From Nitrosomonadales bacterium (GTDB lineage: Bacteria; Pseudomonadota; Gammaproteobacteria; Burkholderiales; Gallionellaceae), in assembly GCA_016214695.1 (NCBI GenBank), contig JACRNY010000006.1, positions 186,001 to 250,000 on the forward strand: a DNA stretch of 64,000 nucleotides, in the 5' to 3' direction. A program made the position numbers and the translations under genes. Shown here piece by piece: positions 22,821 through 32,846 of the stretch. Under the pieces are notes generated by a model. It was not told where the DNA came from. It was given only the letters and a program-made list of their open reading frames with translations, and did not search any database. Numbering within the stretch: position 1 is the stretch's first letter; each line of letters begins with the position of its first letter.

Positions 22821-23873
22821 ATGACCATCAACCTGAGTCCGGAGACCATCCGCCTGCTGACCGTGCTCGCCGCCACCATCGCGGCCCACTTTCTTGCGCG
22901 CCGCGCCCTGCAACAGGCGGAGAAAGTCGTCGCCCGCACCGAGAACATCTGGGACGACGCCCTCATCACGGCAGCGCGCAAACCGTTGCCGGTGCTGATA
23001 TGGCTGGGTGGCATATCCTTCGCCCTGCATCTGCTGCACAGGCAGACAGATGAGCAGCTGCTCGAATACGTCGCGCCGGTACGCAGCATCGGCATCGTGC
23101 TCTGCATCTCATGGTTCCTGCTCAAACTGATCCGCGAGGTGACCGACAACATCGTCGCGGCGCAGGGCAAGGCCGGGGAGACAGTGGACCGTACCACCGT
23201 GGACGGCCTGGGCAAGGTGGCGCGCATCACAGTCTTCGTCGTCGCCGCTCTGGCGGTGATGCAGACGCTGGGCTTCAGCATCTCCGGCGTGCTGGCTTTC
23301 GGCGGCATGGGCGGCATCGCCGTCGGTTTCGCCGCCAAGGACCTGCTGGCGAACTTCTTCGGCGCATTGATGATCCATCTGGATCGCCCGTTCAACGTGG
23401 GTGACACGGTACGTTCGCCGGACAAGGACATCGAAGGCAAAGTGGAACAGATCGGCTGGCGCCAGACCATCATCCGTTCGCCCGACATGACACCGCTGTA
23501 TGTTCCCAATGCCCTGTTTACCTCCATCGTGGTGGAGAACCCGGCGCGCATGTCGCACCGCCGCATCCGCGAAGTCATCGGCCTGCGCTACGACGATCTC
23601 GGCAAGATGAGCGCCATCGTCGAGGAAGTGCGGAGCATGCTGCAGAGTCATCCGGAAATCGATACCGAACAGGCCGTTGTGGTCGCCTTCGACCAGTTCG
23701 CCGACTCATCTGTGAATTTCATCATCCAGGCCTTCAGCAAAACCACCGAGCTGGGACAGTTCCACGCGATCAAGCAGGAGATACTGCTGAAGGTCGCCGA
23801 CATCATCGCCAGGCATGGCGCCGATTTCGCCTTCCCGACGCGGACTGTACTGTTGAACCAGCCGCCCGCCTGA
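22821..23873 (+). CDS. MscS-family mechanosensitive channel
   Basis: A 350-residue inner-membrane channel for osmotic release. Three to four hydrophobic segments precede the pore helix GGMGGIAVGFAAKDLLANFFG at about residues 156-176, which has the Ala/Gly packing pattern of MscS TM3, then the beta domain FNVGDTV and a C-terminal alpha/beta domain. Start is ATG 22821-22823 behind AGGGAG. The size suggests a YnaI/YbdG-type or small MscS member. Confidence 0.9.
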   Translation: MTINLSPETIRLLTVLAATIAAHFLARRALQQAEKVVARTENIWDDALITAARKPLPVLIWLGGISFALHLLHRQTDEQLLEYVAPVRSIGIVLCISWFLLKLIREVTDNIVAAQGKAGETVDRTTVDGLGKVARITVFVVAALAVMQTLGFSISGVLAFGGMGGIAVGFAAKDLLANFFGALMIHLDRPFNVGDTVRSPDKDIEGKVEQIGWRQTIIRSPDMTPLYVPNALFTSIVVENPARMSHRRIREVIGLRYDDLGKMSAIVEEVRSMLQSHPEIDTEQAVVVAFDQFADSSVNFIIQAFSKTTELGQFHAIKQEILLKVADIIARHGADFAFPTRTVLLNQPPA

Positions 23874-23930
23874 CCCTGCGCGAAGGCGCGCTTTCACGTA
23901 AAATGCGCGCTTGAAACTTTTCCAGCTTAA

Positions 23931-25307
<1,377 letters not shown>

Positions 25308-25331
25308 TCAGTTTTTTCCGGCAGCACAAAC

Positions 25332-25359
25332 AACAAGCCCCGCTTTTGCGGGGCTTGTT
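25332..25359 (+). terminator. Intrinsic terminator of purB
   Basis: A perfect 12-bp stem AACAAGCCCCGC/GCGGGGCTTGTT with a TTTT loop, 25 bases past the purB stop. The strand symmetry allows use in both directions. Confidence 0.85.
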
Positions 25360-25425
25360 CATTCAGGCCGCCCTTTTGCCTCATTTGCCCTTGAATGAGC
25401 ATCAAATTGAGGATGAAATACTGGT

Positions 25426-25926
25426 ATGTCAACCAGAATTCCATCCTCTCTCAAATGGCTCATAGTTACGCGAGCTCGACTTGATGCCGAAGTGCAAAAA
25501 ACGGAATCATCGCTGGCAAAAGCAGAGAACTTGATTGCTGAATTATCAAGTTTGAAAGAAAAACTAGCGGCAATAGATCAGGCGCTTGGATTGCATGAAA
25601 TCAAGGTTGATATAAATCTTATTCAACCGATTCAAAGCAGATATGTGCGCATTAATTTGCCTCACGGCGAACTTACTCGATCTATTCTCTTGTGTTTGCG
25701 GCTACACAAGGATGATCGCCCTCTTAGAATGTCTGAGATCGTAACTTTTATTGCGTCCCGGCATGCCGACTTATCGGTCGAACAAGGGAAACGCGTAAAG
25801 CTCAACCGTTCTGTACATGACCGTCTAAAGCTGATGGCAAGAGAGGGCGTTGTCCAAAGACATCATCCTCTAAACACCAGTTACGAAGGCCTTTGGAGCT
25901 TGGCTCCAGATGGAGATGATGAATAA
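25426..25926 (+). CDS. Hypothetical protein with coiled coil and winged-helix-like domain (166 aa)
   Basis: No family is recognised. Residues about 17-55 form a probable coiled coil (KTESSLAKAENLIAEL...), and the C-terminal half (about 85-160) reads like a winged helix: ILLCLRLHKDDRPLRMSEIV, then NRSVHDRLKLMAREGVVQRH with a wing before LWSL. It may therefore bind nucleic acid. It is the first gene past the purB terminator and has an AT-richer composition than purB, marking the left end of the accessory block. Start ATG 25426-25428; the GAGG site is slightly distant. Confidence 0.6.
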   Translation: MSTRIPSSLKWLIVTRARLDAEVQKTESSLAKAENLIAELSSLKEKLAAIDQALGLHEIKVDINLIQPIQSRYVRINLPHGELTRSILLCLRLHKDDRPLRMSEIVTFIASRHADLSVEQGKRVKLNRSVHDRLKLMAREGVVQRHHPLNTSYEGLWSLAPDGDDE

Positions 25927-25942
25927 CATCACCCCATCCAGA

Positions 25943-27022
25943 TTATCCTAAATATTCGAATCCAAGCCGGTGACCTTGTACATAACCGCGCCATGATTTT
26001 GATGGGCCGCTCTTGAATATCTTCTCCATGGCATCAGCATATTTCTCGCCAAGCGACTTCTTTTTCATGTCTGCGCGCCAGACATATTCATTTGCGTAGA
26101 AAGCAAAATATTGGTGGCGCATGCCATGATAGACCCCATATTCGGCACGCCGAAGCCTCGAAAAATACGACTCAGCTTGATTGTTGTTGACTCCCTTGTC
26201 ATTCGAATACTCCTTCGAGTGTGTAACAGAATCGTGTTCATACCACGTTGAAAGTCGGCTATATGCCTGACCATTATCTGTCCATACTGTAGAGCCTGGT
26301 ACAACGTATTTCTTGATTAACGGGATAACATCCTTGGCGCTCTCACTCATAGCCACACCGACAATGCTACGGGTTGCACCTTCTCCTTTTTCCCCAATCT
26401 GGGCCATCACAATCGCGATACGACGATTCAGCAATTTATCGCGATTCCAAGGCTCCAGGGTGGGAGTTTGCCCTCCGGGAATCATGCTGGCCTTACGGTT
26501 GCGTAATTTATTGTTCACTATTGCTGATGTGACTTGTTTACGTTGCCTTGGACGGCGCGGCTTGCCACAAAAGTGACCTCCATCTACGTGAACCAATCCG
26601 GACAGAGGTGTTTGGTCGCGCATTTCAAACAGCGCCTCTCGTATTTTGTGGAAATTCAGAAACGCGGCACGTAGCGTTACTCCGCGTTTCGCATGGTTTT
26701 CGTTAGCGGCACAGCCTTTGGGGGACGATGTGAAGTCGTAAATCAAATGTAAGATCTTTTTGAATGACAATTTCCGATGCAGAAACGGCGTTCCTGTTGT
26801 CACGCTGAAATCTGTGAAGCAATGTTTGCATCGCCATTGATTGCGGCTCCGACGAATGTAATGCTCGTCAATTTCGTTGCATGATGGGCAAGGCATTACG
26901 GTTGTGCTGCCCCAACGAAACAGTGTGAATTGTTCGCGAGCCTGCTGTTCCGTTAGATTTGTGATCGCATCTTCAGCAAGATTGCGATATGCCTTAGTTT
27001 GGCAAAAAGGTCGTTTCGACAT
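25943..27022 (-). CDS. IS1595-family (ISXO2-like) transposase
   Basis: A 359-residue transposase with an N-terminal zinc ribbon (CPSC at about 45-48 and CKHC at about 65-68) and the ISXO2-like DDE domain: first Asp in VHVDGGHFCGK, second in VWTDNGQAYSRL, and NNNQAESYFSRLRR with Asn/Glu for the third position. Length and layout suit IS1595 members. I could not find terminal inverted repeats or a target duplication around it, so it may be an immobile remnant with an intact gene. It points toward the 166-residue gene (17 bases between stops). Confidence 0.85.
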   Translation of the reverse strand: MSKRPFCQTKAYRNLAEDAITNLTEQQAREQFTLFRWGSTTVMPCPSCNEIDEHYIRRSRNQWRCKHCFTDFSVTTGTPFLHRKLSFKKILHLIYDFTSSPKGCAANENHAKRGVTLRAAFLNFHKIREALFEMRDQTPLSGLVHVDGGHFCGKPRRPRQRKQVTSAIVNNKLRNRKASMIPGGQTPTLEPWNRDKLLNRRIAIVMAQIGEKGEGATRSIVGVAMSESAKDVIPLIKKYVVPGSTVWTDNGQAYSRLSTWYEHDSVTHSKEYSNDKGVNNNQAESYFSRLRRAEYGVYHGMRHQYFAFYANEYVWRADMKKKSLGEKYADAMEKIFKSGPSKSWRGYVQGHRLGFEYLG

Positions 27023-27132
27023 GACTGATCAACTCCAAAATCGGAGCCAATCCAAAGGCAAAGCTTGGCCATCGGCAGCGGACGAGTAAGTCCGATGTCG
27101 CTGTTTTTAAGCGGCACGAATACTTGCATGCC

Positions 27133-27161
27133 TTGACAGTGCATAGGCATACGCATAGACT
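27133..27161 (+). promoter_or_regulatory. Consensus sigma70 promoter of a candidate small RNA
   Basis: TTGACA (27133-27138), exactly 17 bases, then TAGACT (27156-27161). Transcription would start near 27168 and meet the terminator at 27198-27229. No reading frame with a ribosome binding site follows. Confidence 0.55.
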
Positions 27162-27167
27162 GGAAGC

Positions 27168-27230
27168 AGTTCGGGGTCTAATCGAACAGATTCAAGAAAG
27201 AGTCACGGATTGCCGTCCGTGGCTCTTTTG
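27168..27230 (+). ncRNA. Candidate ~60-nt small RNA with intrinsic terminator
   Basis: The predicted transcript ends in a 12-bp stem AAGAGTCACGGA / TCCGTGGCTCTT (27198-27209 and 27216-27227, one G-U pair) with loop TTGCCG and four T. It lies in the 523-base gap between the transposase and the next gene. I know no RNA family that matches. The alternative is that the hairpin ends a longer leftover transcript. The rest of the gap holds only the promoter at 27443-27471. Confidence 0.45.
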
Positions 27231-27442
27231 CTTTCTACCTCGCTAATTCATTGGTTTGGTTTCTCCTGGTGCTATACGGCTTCTGCGAAGCCTCTTAATG
27301 CGTCTTCCAACATCAGTTGGTCGTCCGCTCCTTGCTCATTCCCTGAGCTGAATTTCCTTTTCAAACCGATTTGCGCTCTGATCAGGAATCCTGAGCAACA
27401 TATTCACATACAAAACAATAATGTCTTGTGGAGTTCAATATA

Positions 27443-27471
27443 TTGACATATTCATGTTTAATTGCAATTAT
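27443..27471 (+). promoter_or_regulatory. Candidate promoter of the 234-residue hypothetical gene
   Basis: TTGACA (27443-27448), a 17-base spacer and AATTAT (27466-27471), 74 bases before the TTG start at 27546. Confidence 0.5.
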
Positions 27472-27545
27472 TCGTATTACAACCAATGGTTTAATTTGAA
27501 AACCATCAGTTGAATCCGGTTTGACCGGCAATCACAGGGGATGAA

Positions 27546-28250
27546 TTGAAAAAACGAGTTGGAAGGCCGCGCCTTGATATCGCTTACAGATGTCGAACCA
27601 GAGCATGGTTCATGGCTGTATCGCAAGAAAGCGGCGGCATGACCGCTGGGCAGCTGGAATTGCTATTTGGAAATGAGGAGGACAAGCACAGGTACCGCCC
27701 TGGAAGCAGGCCTGGCCTTTGGGGGAAGTACGAAAAAGGGACGGTCTCCCCAAGGATTAAATCAATTGAAAAAGGGAAGCCGTCTCTTGTTGAAAGGGTG
27801 GAGGAGAAGTTTCCGGGAACAGCAAAATGGATGACGATGCCATTTTGGGATCTGCTCAGCGATAGACCTATGAGCATGGACGATCTACAGCGAATATACA
27901 GATCTCTGTCGAGTGATGTGAGAGACCTGATAGTGGATGATCCATCGGAAGAATACCTTCAGTTTTGGCATACGCAAGTTAGCACTGAGCAGCTATGCAG
28001 GCAGTTGCTGGATATTGGTAGTATCGATGCAATCAGCGCGATATTGGCTTTGGTAAGAGAGGGTGTGATTAAACAGTCGCTGAGTGATTTTGAATGCGCG
28101 TACAAATACTGGAATCAGTGCCTGGAGTTGATGAGCGAAGATCCCATTCTGAAAATGGAAATCCGCACGATTTACGCGCTGGTATACAAACAGATTGAAG
28201 ATGATGAAGCGGTTGTTGACGATTACGATGCTGAGGAAAACTTCTGGTAA
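27546..28250 (+). CDS. Hypothetical protein (234 aa), TTG start
   Basis: Not recognised. The start is TTG 27546-27548 behind AGGGGA. The N-terminus is basic (MKKRVGRPRLDIAYRCRTRA), GRPR resembling an AT-hook-like element, then a KYEKGTVSPR stretch that reads like the recognition part of a helix-turn-helix, and a helical acidic C-terminus ending DDYDAEENFW. DNA binding is possible but unproved. It is alone on its strand with its own promoter candidate. Confidence 0.6.
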   Translation: MKKRVGRPRLDIAYRCRTRAWFMAVSQESGGMTAGQLELLFGNEEDKHRYRPGSRPGLWGKYEKGTVSPRIKSIEKGKPSLVERVEEKFPGTAKWMTMPFWDLLSDRPMSMDDLQRIYRSLSSDVRDLIVDDPSEEYLQFWHTQVSTEQLCRQLLDIGSIDAISAILALVREGVIKQSLSDFECAYKYWNQCLELMSEDPILKMEIRTIYALVYKQIEDDEAVVDDYDAEENFW

Positions 28251-28498
28251 TGTTATGCAGTAGTCACGACTTGATTTTTGTAGTGTTAGCGTCCATAACA
28301 ACCAGTTGCCTCTTAATTCCAAAATAGTCCGCTAGGCGCCGCATTCCCCGCCTGAAGCCCCCTCCAAAATATTGCAAGTGTATAATCCAGCCGGCGCCTC
28401 TCTCATTTTTCATAACGTAATTATGAAGTCGGCACAGCAAACATTCGTCCGTACTGATGGACCTTGATATCTACGGTTAGAAACCACAGGATTTGCTC

Positions 28499-28843
28499 AT
28501 GGATAATGCTAAGACAGCCTATCGCATAAAGGTCACCACTACTAGCGGAAACGTCTATTTGATTTGTGTCAGCTACCCATTGGACTCAAGACCAAGCAAT
28601 TACGGGCTTGATTTTTACGAACTATCATGGCCGACTGGATTGGAAACGCATTCCATTCCAAGTCACAGGCAAGCAACGTTTGCGGAGGAGTTGCTTGCTT
28701 CGCATAGAGCCTCCTGCACGCGTCATACAAATGAAGGCGCGGAGGAGCAGTTCATCGTTAAGAAAGTGCGTTCCGTTTACGGAGATAACGCAGCTGTGTC
28801 GATGTCCGTAATTGATCAGTCGATGAGCACATATGATTTCTAA
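28499..28843 (+). CDS. Hypothetical protein (114 aa)
   Basis: No known family. From ATG 28499-28501 the protein begins MDNAKTAYRIKVTTTSGNVY, a beta-rich start, with no signal peptide or membrane segment. The C-terminal half is polar and ends QSMSTYDF. A TTG six bases earlier is an alternative start. Located between two unrelated hypotheticals, with 248 bases upstream that show no other gene. Confidence 0.5.
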   Translation: MDNAKTAYRIKVTTTSGNVYLICVSYPLDSRPSNYGLDFYELSWPTGLETHSIPSHRQATFAEELLASHRASCTRHTNEGAEEQFIVKKVRSVYGDNAAVSMSVIDQSMSTYDF

Positions 28844-28955
28844 CCATCGCATCCAGCCGACGTATTGCCTGCTCTGCTCTGAAGCAAACCCGTGGCTGAT
28901 GCAGGGGAAGGCATGAGCCTCCTAGCACGCTCCCCAACTACATGTTTGAGATCGC

Positions 28956-29615
28956 ATGAAGCCTGAAGAGATTGCACATCAAAAGGAGATTGAGTATTAC
29001 GCATCAAGCGTAAATGCCTGGTTCAACACGTCTCTCGAACATGACAAAAGTATTCTCACGTTAGCCGCAGGCGGCATCGGCTTGCTTATTACTCTGCTAA
29101 CAACCATCGGGCTCTCGTCCGCCGAGGCTCTAGTTCTGTATATCGGTGCAATTGCAAGTTTTCTCGTTGCCCTTGTTTCAGTCTTAATCGTGTTTCGTCA
29201 CAACCGAACATATATCGAGCAAGTATTGGCTGGAAAAGCTTCAGGAAACGATCCAGTACTCGCCAAGGCAGATTCAATTGCTTTGTTGGCTTTTGGGCTT
29301 GGCGTAGTTTTCACCGCAGTTATTGGCATTGCTACTGCCATTCATTCATACACCTCAAAGGAGAAATCCATGTCGAACGAGCCAACAAAAACAAATCAAT
29401 CTATTCCATTACGCGAAAGTTTCAACGGCGCGACCAATCTTCAGACTAGCATGGCTCAAGATAGCTTTAACGGCGCAGTCAGTCTTCAAAAAAGCTTTAA
29501 TGGTGCGTCAAATCTTCAACCTCAACCTGTTGCGAGTACTGCTGCACCTGTTGCCAGCACTCCCACAACCGCCGCATCTAGCACTTCCCAAAACCAAAGC
29601 AGCAAAGGCAAGTGA
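28956..29615 (+). CDS. Three-helix membrane protein with SFNGA repeats and internal start
   Basis: A 219-residue protein of unknown family. Membrane helices lie at about 33-53, 58-80 and 107-129, after an N-terminal helix that would be cytoplasmic. The polar tail carries three copies of S-F-N-G-A-x-x-L-Q (about 155-163, 170-178 and 180-188) and then an Ala/Pro/Thr/Ser-rich end. An in-frame ATG at residue 139 (29370-29372) has an excellent AAAGGAG site eight bases upstream, so an 81-residue soluble product with the repeats could also be made. The next gene, 78 bases on, encodes a HEPN-like protein. Confidence 0.65.
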   Translation: MKPEEIAHQKEIEYYASSVNAWFNTSLEHDKSILTLAAGGIGLLITLLTTIGLSSAEALVLYIGAIASFLVALVSVLIVFRHNRTYIEQVLAGKASGNDPVLAKADSIALLAFGLGVVFTAVIGIATAIHSYTSKEKSMSNEPTKTNQSIPLRESFNGATNLQTSMAQDSFNGAVSLQKSFNGASNLQPQPVASTAAPVASTPTTAASSTSQNQSSKGK

Positions 29616-29693
29616 TTTTTTTGCCCGGCAGTCGAGCGGGCCTGCGCGAAAAGCCGGGCGGGCCTCTCATCCCAGGTTAAAGCGCCGAGAACC

Positions 29694-30284
29694 ATGCCGA
29701 TAGAAAAGTGGATTGACTTCTACGAACAATCGTTCCCGAACCGCGAAGCCGCGACGTCATTCGTTGAGGAATTGGAGGGCATCACTGATCGTGCCATCCC
29801 GCGGCATCGGGCCAAGATCATGATGCATCAAGCTCAACGACTCATCTCGCTTTCAGATGACATCATCCGAGTCCGTGAAGGAAGAGAATCTCTACAACTC
29901 CTTTTTGTGCTGATCTGCGCTGAGAGTGTCGCCAAGCTATTTCATAACTTCGATGATGAAGGCCAATCAAGAGCATTCGTCCGTCGGTTCTTTTCAGAGT
30001 TTGTGGTGGGAGAGGACCGCACCATCTTGGAAAACCGATTTTTCACGCACGATGCTACTGCGCTGACCCTACAAGCCGTCGCTGATTGTCTTTACTCGGT
30101 GCGCTGTGACGTAGTGCATGAGGGCCAATATTGGGGCTTTCATTTTCATGATGGAGATACGCCTATGCTGAATACAGATCCAGATGTGACAGTTCACATT
30201 ACCTTTACCGAGTTCCGCGCCATAATAATACGTGGCTGCGTGCGTGCAATCCAAGCGTATGCAGCGCCCCGGCGCACCATCTGA
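29694..30284 (+). CDS. HEPN-like domain protein (196 aa)
   Basis: An all-helical protein whose C-terminal third contains SVRCDVVHEGQYW, an R-x4-H motif (Arg137, His142) of the HEPN ribonuclease superfamily in its usual context of a helix followed by HEG. The earlier segment LLFVLICAESVAKLF resembles the first HEPN helices of Apea-type members. HEPN proteins often act as RNA-cutting toxins in defence, but no cognate nucleotidyltransferase partner is adjacent. The start ATG 29694-29696 has only a weak site. Confidence 0.6.
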   Translation: MPIEKWIDFYEQSFPNREAATSFVEELEGITDRAIPRHRAKIMMHQAQRLISLSDDIIRVREGRESLQLLFVLICAESVAKLFHNFDDEGQSRAFVRRFFSEFVVGEDRTILENRFFTHDATALTLQAVADCLYSVRCDVVHEGQYWGFHFHDGDTPMLNTDPDVTVHITFTEFRAIIIRGCVRAIQAYAAPRRTI

Positions 30285-30512
30285 ACTTGCACATTGAACG
30301 TCCAGATTTGAGCTGCGGAAATGATTTACTTGTAACGGCAGAAAAGGCCGATCATAAGATCGCTGGCTGTTAAGTCAATCCATGCACATATTGGTAGCTT
30401 TGCTGAACAGAGCGACATTAACGTGAATTAACCGGCTCCGCGTTCTTGCGGAGTACATGTTGAAGGTCAAGTTGATAACTTGGTCAACTGTGTACGACTT
30501 CGGCATGCAACT

Positions 30513-30722
30513 TCAGCCCTGGCGCACCGCTGACTTTAAGGATGGTGCATCGCGCGCGACCTGTGACATACCCTTGGCGCGAGCAATATCACCAAGTGCT
30601 TTTGCAATAAACACAGCATCCCCATCAGCTTCTTCAAGGCACGCCTCAAGATAAATAACCATTTCCTCCTGGGTTCGGAGATGATCGGCTACGTCATAGT
30701 GAGTGGTAACGATTTTAGCCAT
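30513..30722 (-). pseudogene. Truncated HigA-type (addiction module) antitoxin
   Basis: The sequence from ATG 30720-30722 (MAKIVTTHYDVADHLRTQEE) matches the N-terminal half of the probable addiction module antidote family: YLEACLEEADGDAVFIAKAL and GDIARAKGMSQVARDA. The helix-turn-helix should continue GLSRESLYKAL, but here reads PSLKSAVRQG and stops, so the DNA-binding half is lost. No RelE/HigB-type toxin gene is next to it. It is best read as a remnant. Confidence 0.6.
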
Positions 30723-30844
30723 GGTAACTCTACTCCGATAGATTACATGCGAGGCGCTAAACTGGCTTGATGCAATGCCTGTCAGATCAATCTGAACTGC
30801 CACATATAAGGCCCATTGCTGCGGCCAACGATTCTTCCCTGCAC

Positions 30845-31426
30845 TTAACGCTTGAGTTCGGCAAATACGCTCGAAACGTCTTTCGACTGGCCAGTGCCGC
30901 CCTTCATCATAATTGTACTAATGCGTGTTGCCTTATCCTGGAATGATTGAAGTGCCGAGCCATCACCACCAACCTGCCTTTGAATGAAGTCAACAATCAC
31001 ACGCACTTTATCATTCGGCCGTCCTGTGACTGACGTAGTAGCATTGAGCGTATCTTTCCAGCCCGCATCCTGAACACTGAAAATGTGCACGCGGCTCATA
31101 ATCACCGTTGAATACAAAATCCCGTCCAGATTGTCGCAGGTACGAACATTCTGACCAGACCAAAAGATAGCCAGCTTTGAATTTGCCGGGTTGTACGCGA
31201 ACACATAAGTGTTACTGCCCACCACCCGCCCGTTCTTCATTTCCTTCCGGCTGGAAGTAATGAGAGTCAATCCATCGCTATTCGCAGGGAAGGCGGAATA
31301 GCAAGTATGACCATTGTCCCAGACATCGCCCGAAATCGGTTCAACGCTACCGCCACCAGTTGCACAACCCACCAAACCAACAGCCACGATAAGCGAGAAT
31401 AGTAATTTCAAAATAGATCCTTTCAA
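30845..31426 (-). CDS. Hypothetical lipoprotein (193 aa)
   Basis: The N-terminus MKGSILKLLFSLIVAVGLVG followed by CAT is a lipoprotein signal with lipobox LVGC (Cys21). The mature part is beta-rich with paired Cys (about 43 and 97) and no recognised domain. Together with the next two genes to the right it forms a leftward cluster of three exported proteins. Start ATG 31424-31426 behind AGGATC-like sequence. Confidence 0.65.
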   Translation of the reverse strand: MKGSILKLLFSLIVAVGLVGCATGGGSVEPISGDVWDNGHTCYSAFPANSDGLTLITSSRKEMKNGRVVGSNTYVFAYNPANSKLAIFWSGQNVRTCDNLDGILYSTVIMSRVHIFSVQDAGWKDTLNATTSVTGRPNDKVRVIVDFIQRQVGGDGSALQSFQDKATRISTIMMKGGTGQSKDVSSVFAELKR

Positions 31427-31489
31427 ACACGAAACATACTGGTAATGGTGTAAAACAAGGAATGCCTTGTCCCGAACTCAATCGACACT

Positions 31490-31945
31490 TCAATTTTTTA
31501 TGTTGTACTTGTCTCGCAGTTCCATGATGTTTTCGTACTGAAGCATACGTCGGTTGCCGCTATCGTCGAAGCTGGATTTGGCCGACTGGGCGACTGCCTC
31601 AGTACCGCCATGCCCCCACCATATGATTTGATTGTAGTCATCGTAGATGAATGCGGTTTGGTGCAGGTATGGGTCTCTAGCGCCCATCGAGATGCAGTTG
31701 GGGCCAGTTGTAATTACCCATAAATTCTCCCCCGTGATTTCTGTACGCATTGGGCCATTGATCTTTACCTGGCTTGCTTCGCTACAACCATTTTGATTGG
31801 CAACTTCAAGGATGAAAGCACGAACATCTGTTGGTACTTCATTGCTGAAGTGCAAAGCACCGGCATTGGCAGCCGTTGCCAGTCCTAGTGCTGCGAACAT
31901 TGCAACGCCACCAAGATACAAGACGAAGCGAATACTACGTTTCAT
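31490..31945 (-). CDS. Hypothetical secreted protein (151 aa)
   Basis: Signal peptide MKRSIRFVLYLGGVAMFAAL with cleavage after ANA near residue 28; the mature part has two Cys and many aromatic residues (IIWWGHGG). The start is ATG 31943-31945; the GTG 6 bases upstream is part of the GGGGG-rich binding site. No family recognised. Central gene of three exported proteins. Confidence 0.6.
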   Translation of the reverse strand: MKRSIRFVLYLGGVAMFAALGLATAANAGALHFSNEVPTDVRAFILEVANQNGCSEASQVKINGPMRTEITGENLWVITTGPNCISMGARDPYLHQTAFIYDDYNQIIWWGHGGTEAVAQSAKSSFDDSGNRRMLQYENIMELRDKYNIKN

Positions 31946-31993
31946 TGACACCCCCTATAATTTTCAAAAACAACGGGCACAAAACTAGAACTA

Positions 31994-32692
31994 CTACTTT
32001 TTCGCCGCCAACGTCTCGGTTGCTGAAGCCGCAGCCGGCGCAATATCGCTTACCACATAGAGCTTTATCCATTGATCGACCAGCATCTTTAACACCAGAT
32101 CTTCGGTCGCTTCATTGCCATTCTCCAGCTTGTACTTAACGGTCACGCCATTTGTGAACGTGCCGTCGTCAACCGTGCTTTTCCTGCTGTTAGGTTTCAA
32201 CAGCACCATCGCATTCAGGGTTGTCTTGCTGTCAGTCGGGAACAGTGCGCCGGAGGCAAAGGCGAGAACACCGGGAATACCTGCAACAACGCCTGCGGCG
32301 GCGGCACCGCCGACATTCACGGCATTGGGAACGCGCGAATGTGCTGCCTTGGCATCCGCATTGCTCATGTCCATAGAGCCTTGGGCGTCAAACAACAGTG
32401 CCAGGTCAGAGCCTTCCATCTTTTCGTTTACCTTGAATCCAAGCTCCGTGAACCGCTGCCGAATCAGCGTACTTGCATTAGACAGTTCCGAGCCAAAGAA
32501 ATACGGGGCCATCTTGATGTAGATGCCGTTTTGCAGATCCTTGGCGTTGAACTTGCGACCATCAGAACTCCCTGCAGCCGAAACGCCTGTCAGCGCGATG
32601 TTCTTTCCCTCATAGGTAACACCTTCTTCTGCCAGTACGGCAAACGACAGAAATGCTCCAATAGCCAGGACAATTCTTACTGCACGATTCAT
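31994..32692 (-). CDS. Hypothetical exported protein with glycine-zipper-like segment (232 aa)
   Basis: Signal peptide about 1-21 (MNRAVRIVLAIGAFLSFAVL). The middle holds a Gly/Ala-rich hydrophobic stretch (NVGGAAAAGVVAGIPGVLAF) like those in TraT-type and other outer-membrane proteins; IRQRFTELGFKV before it and a beta-rich end follow. TraT-like surface exclusion is one idea, but similarity is too weak to claim. ATG 32690-32692. First gene of the exported trio. Confidence 0.6.
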   Translation of the reverse strand: MNRAVRIVLAIGAFLSFAVLAEEGVTYEGKNIALTGVSAAGSSDGRKFNAKDLQNGIYIKMAPYFFGSELSNASTLIRQRFTELGFKVNEKMEGSDLALLFDAQGSMDMSNADAKAAHSRVPNAVNVGGAAAAGVVAGIPGVLAFASGALFPTDSKTTLNAMVLLKPNSRKSTVDDGTFTNGVTVKYKLENGNEATEDLVLKMLVDQWIKLYVVSDIAPAAASATETLAAKK

Positions 32693-32846
32693 ATTTAGGG
32701 CTCCTTTACGAGTCAAAAACGGCGAGATTTCAGCCACCACCACGCCCATTAAATAACCACTCTTGATGTGGCAATGCCACGCATTATGGCGTTCTATAAA
32801 TTTTGAGGCAAGTCCACCATTCCTGTGGCACAAACAGGGGGACAAT

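Noticed and set aside
30457-30654. Plus-strand frame of 65 codons
   Set aside because: Antisense to the antitoxin remnant and low-complexity.
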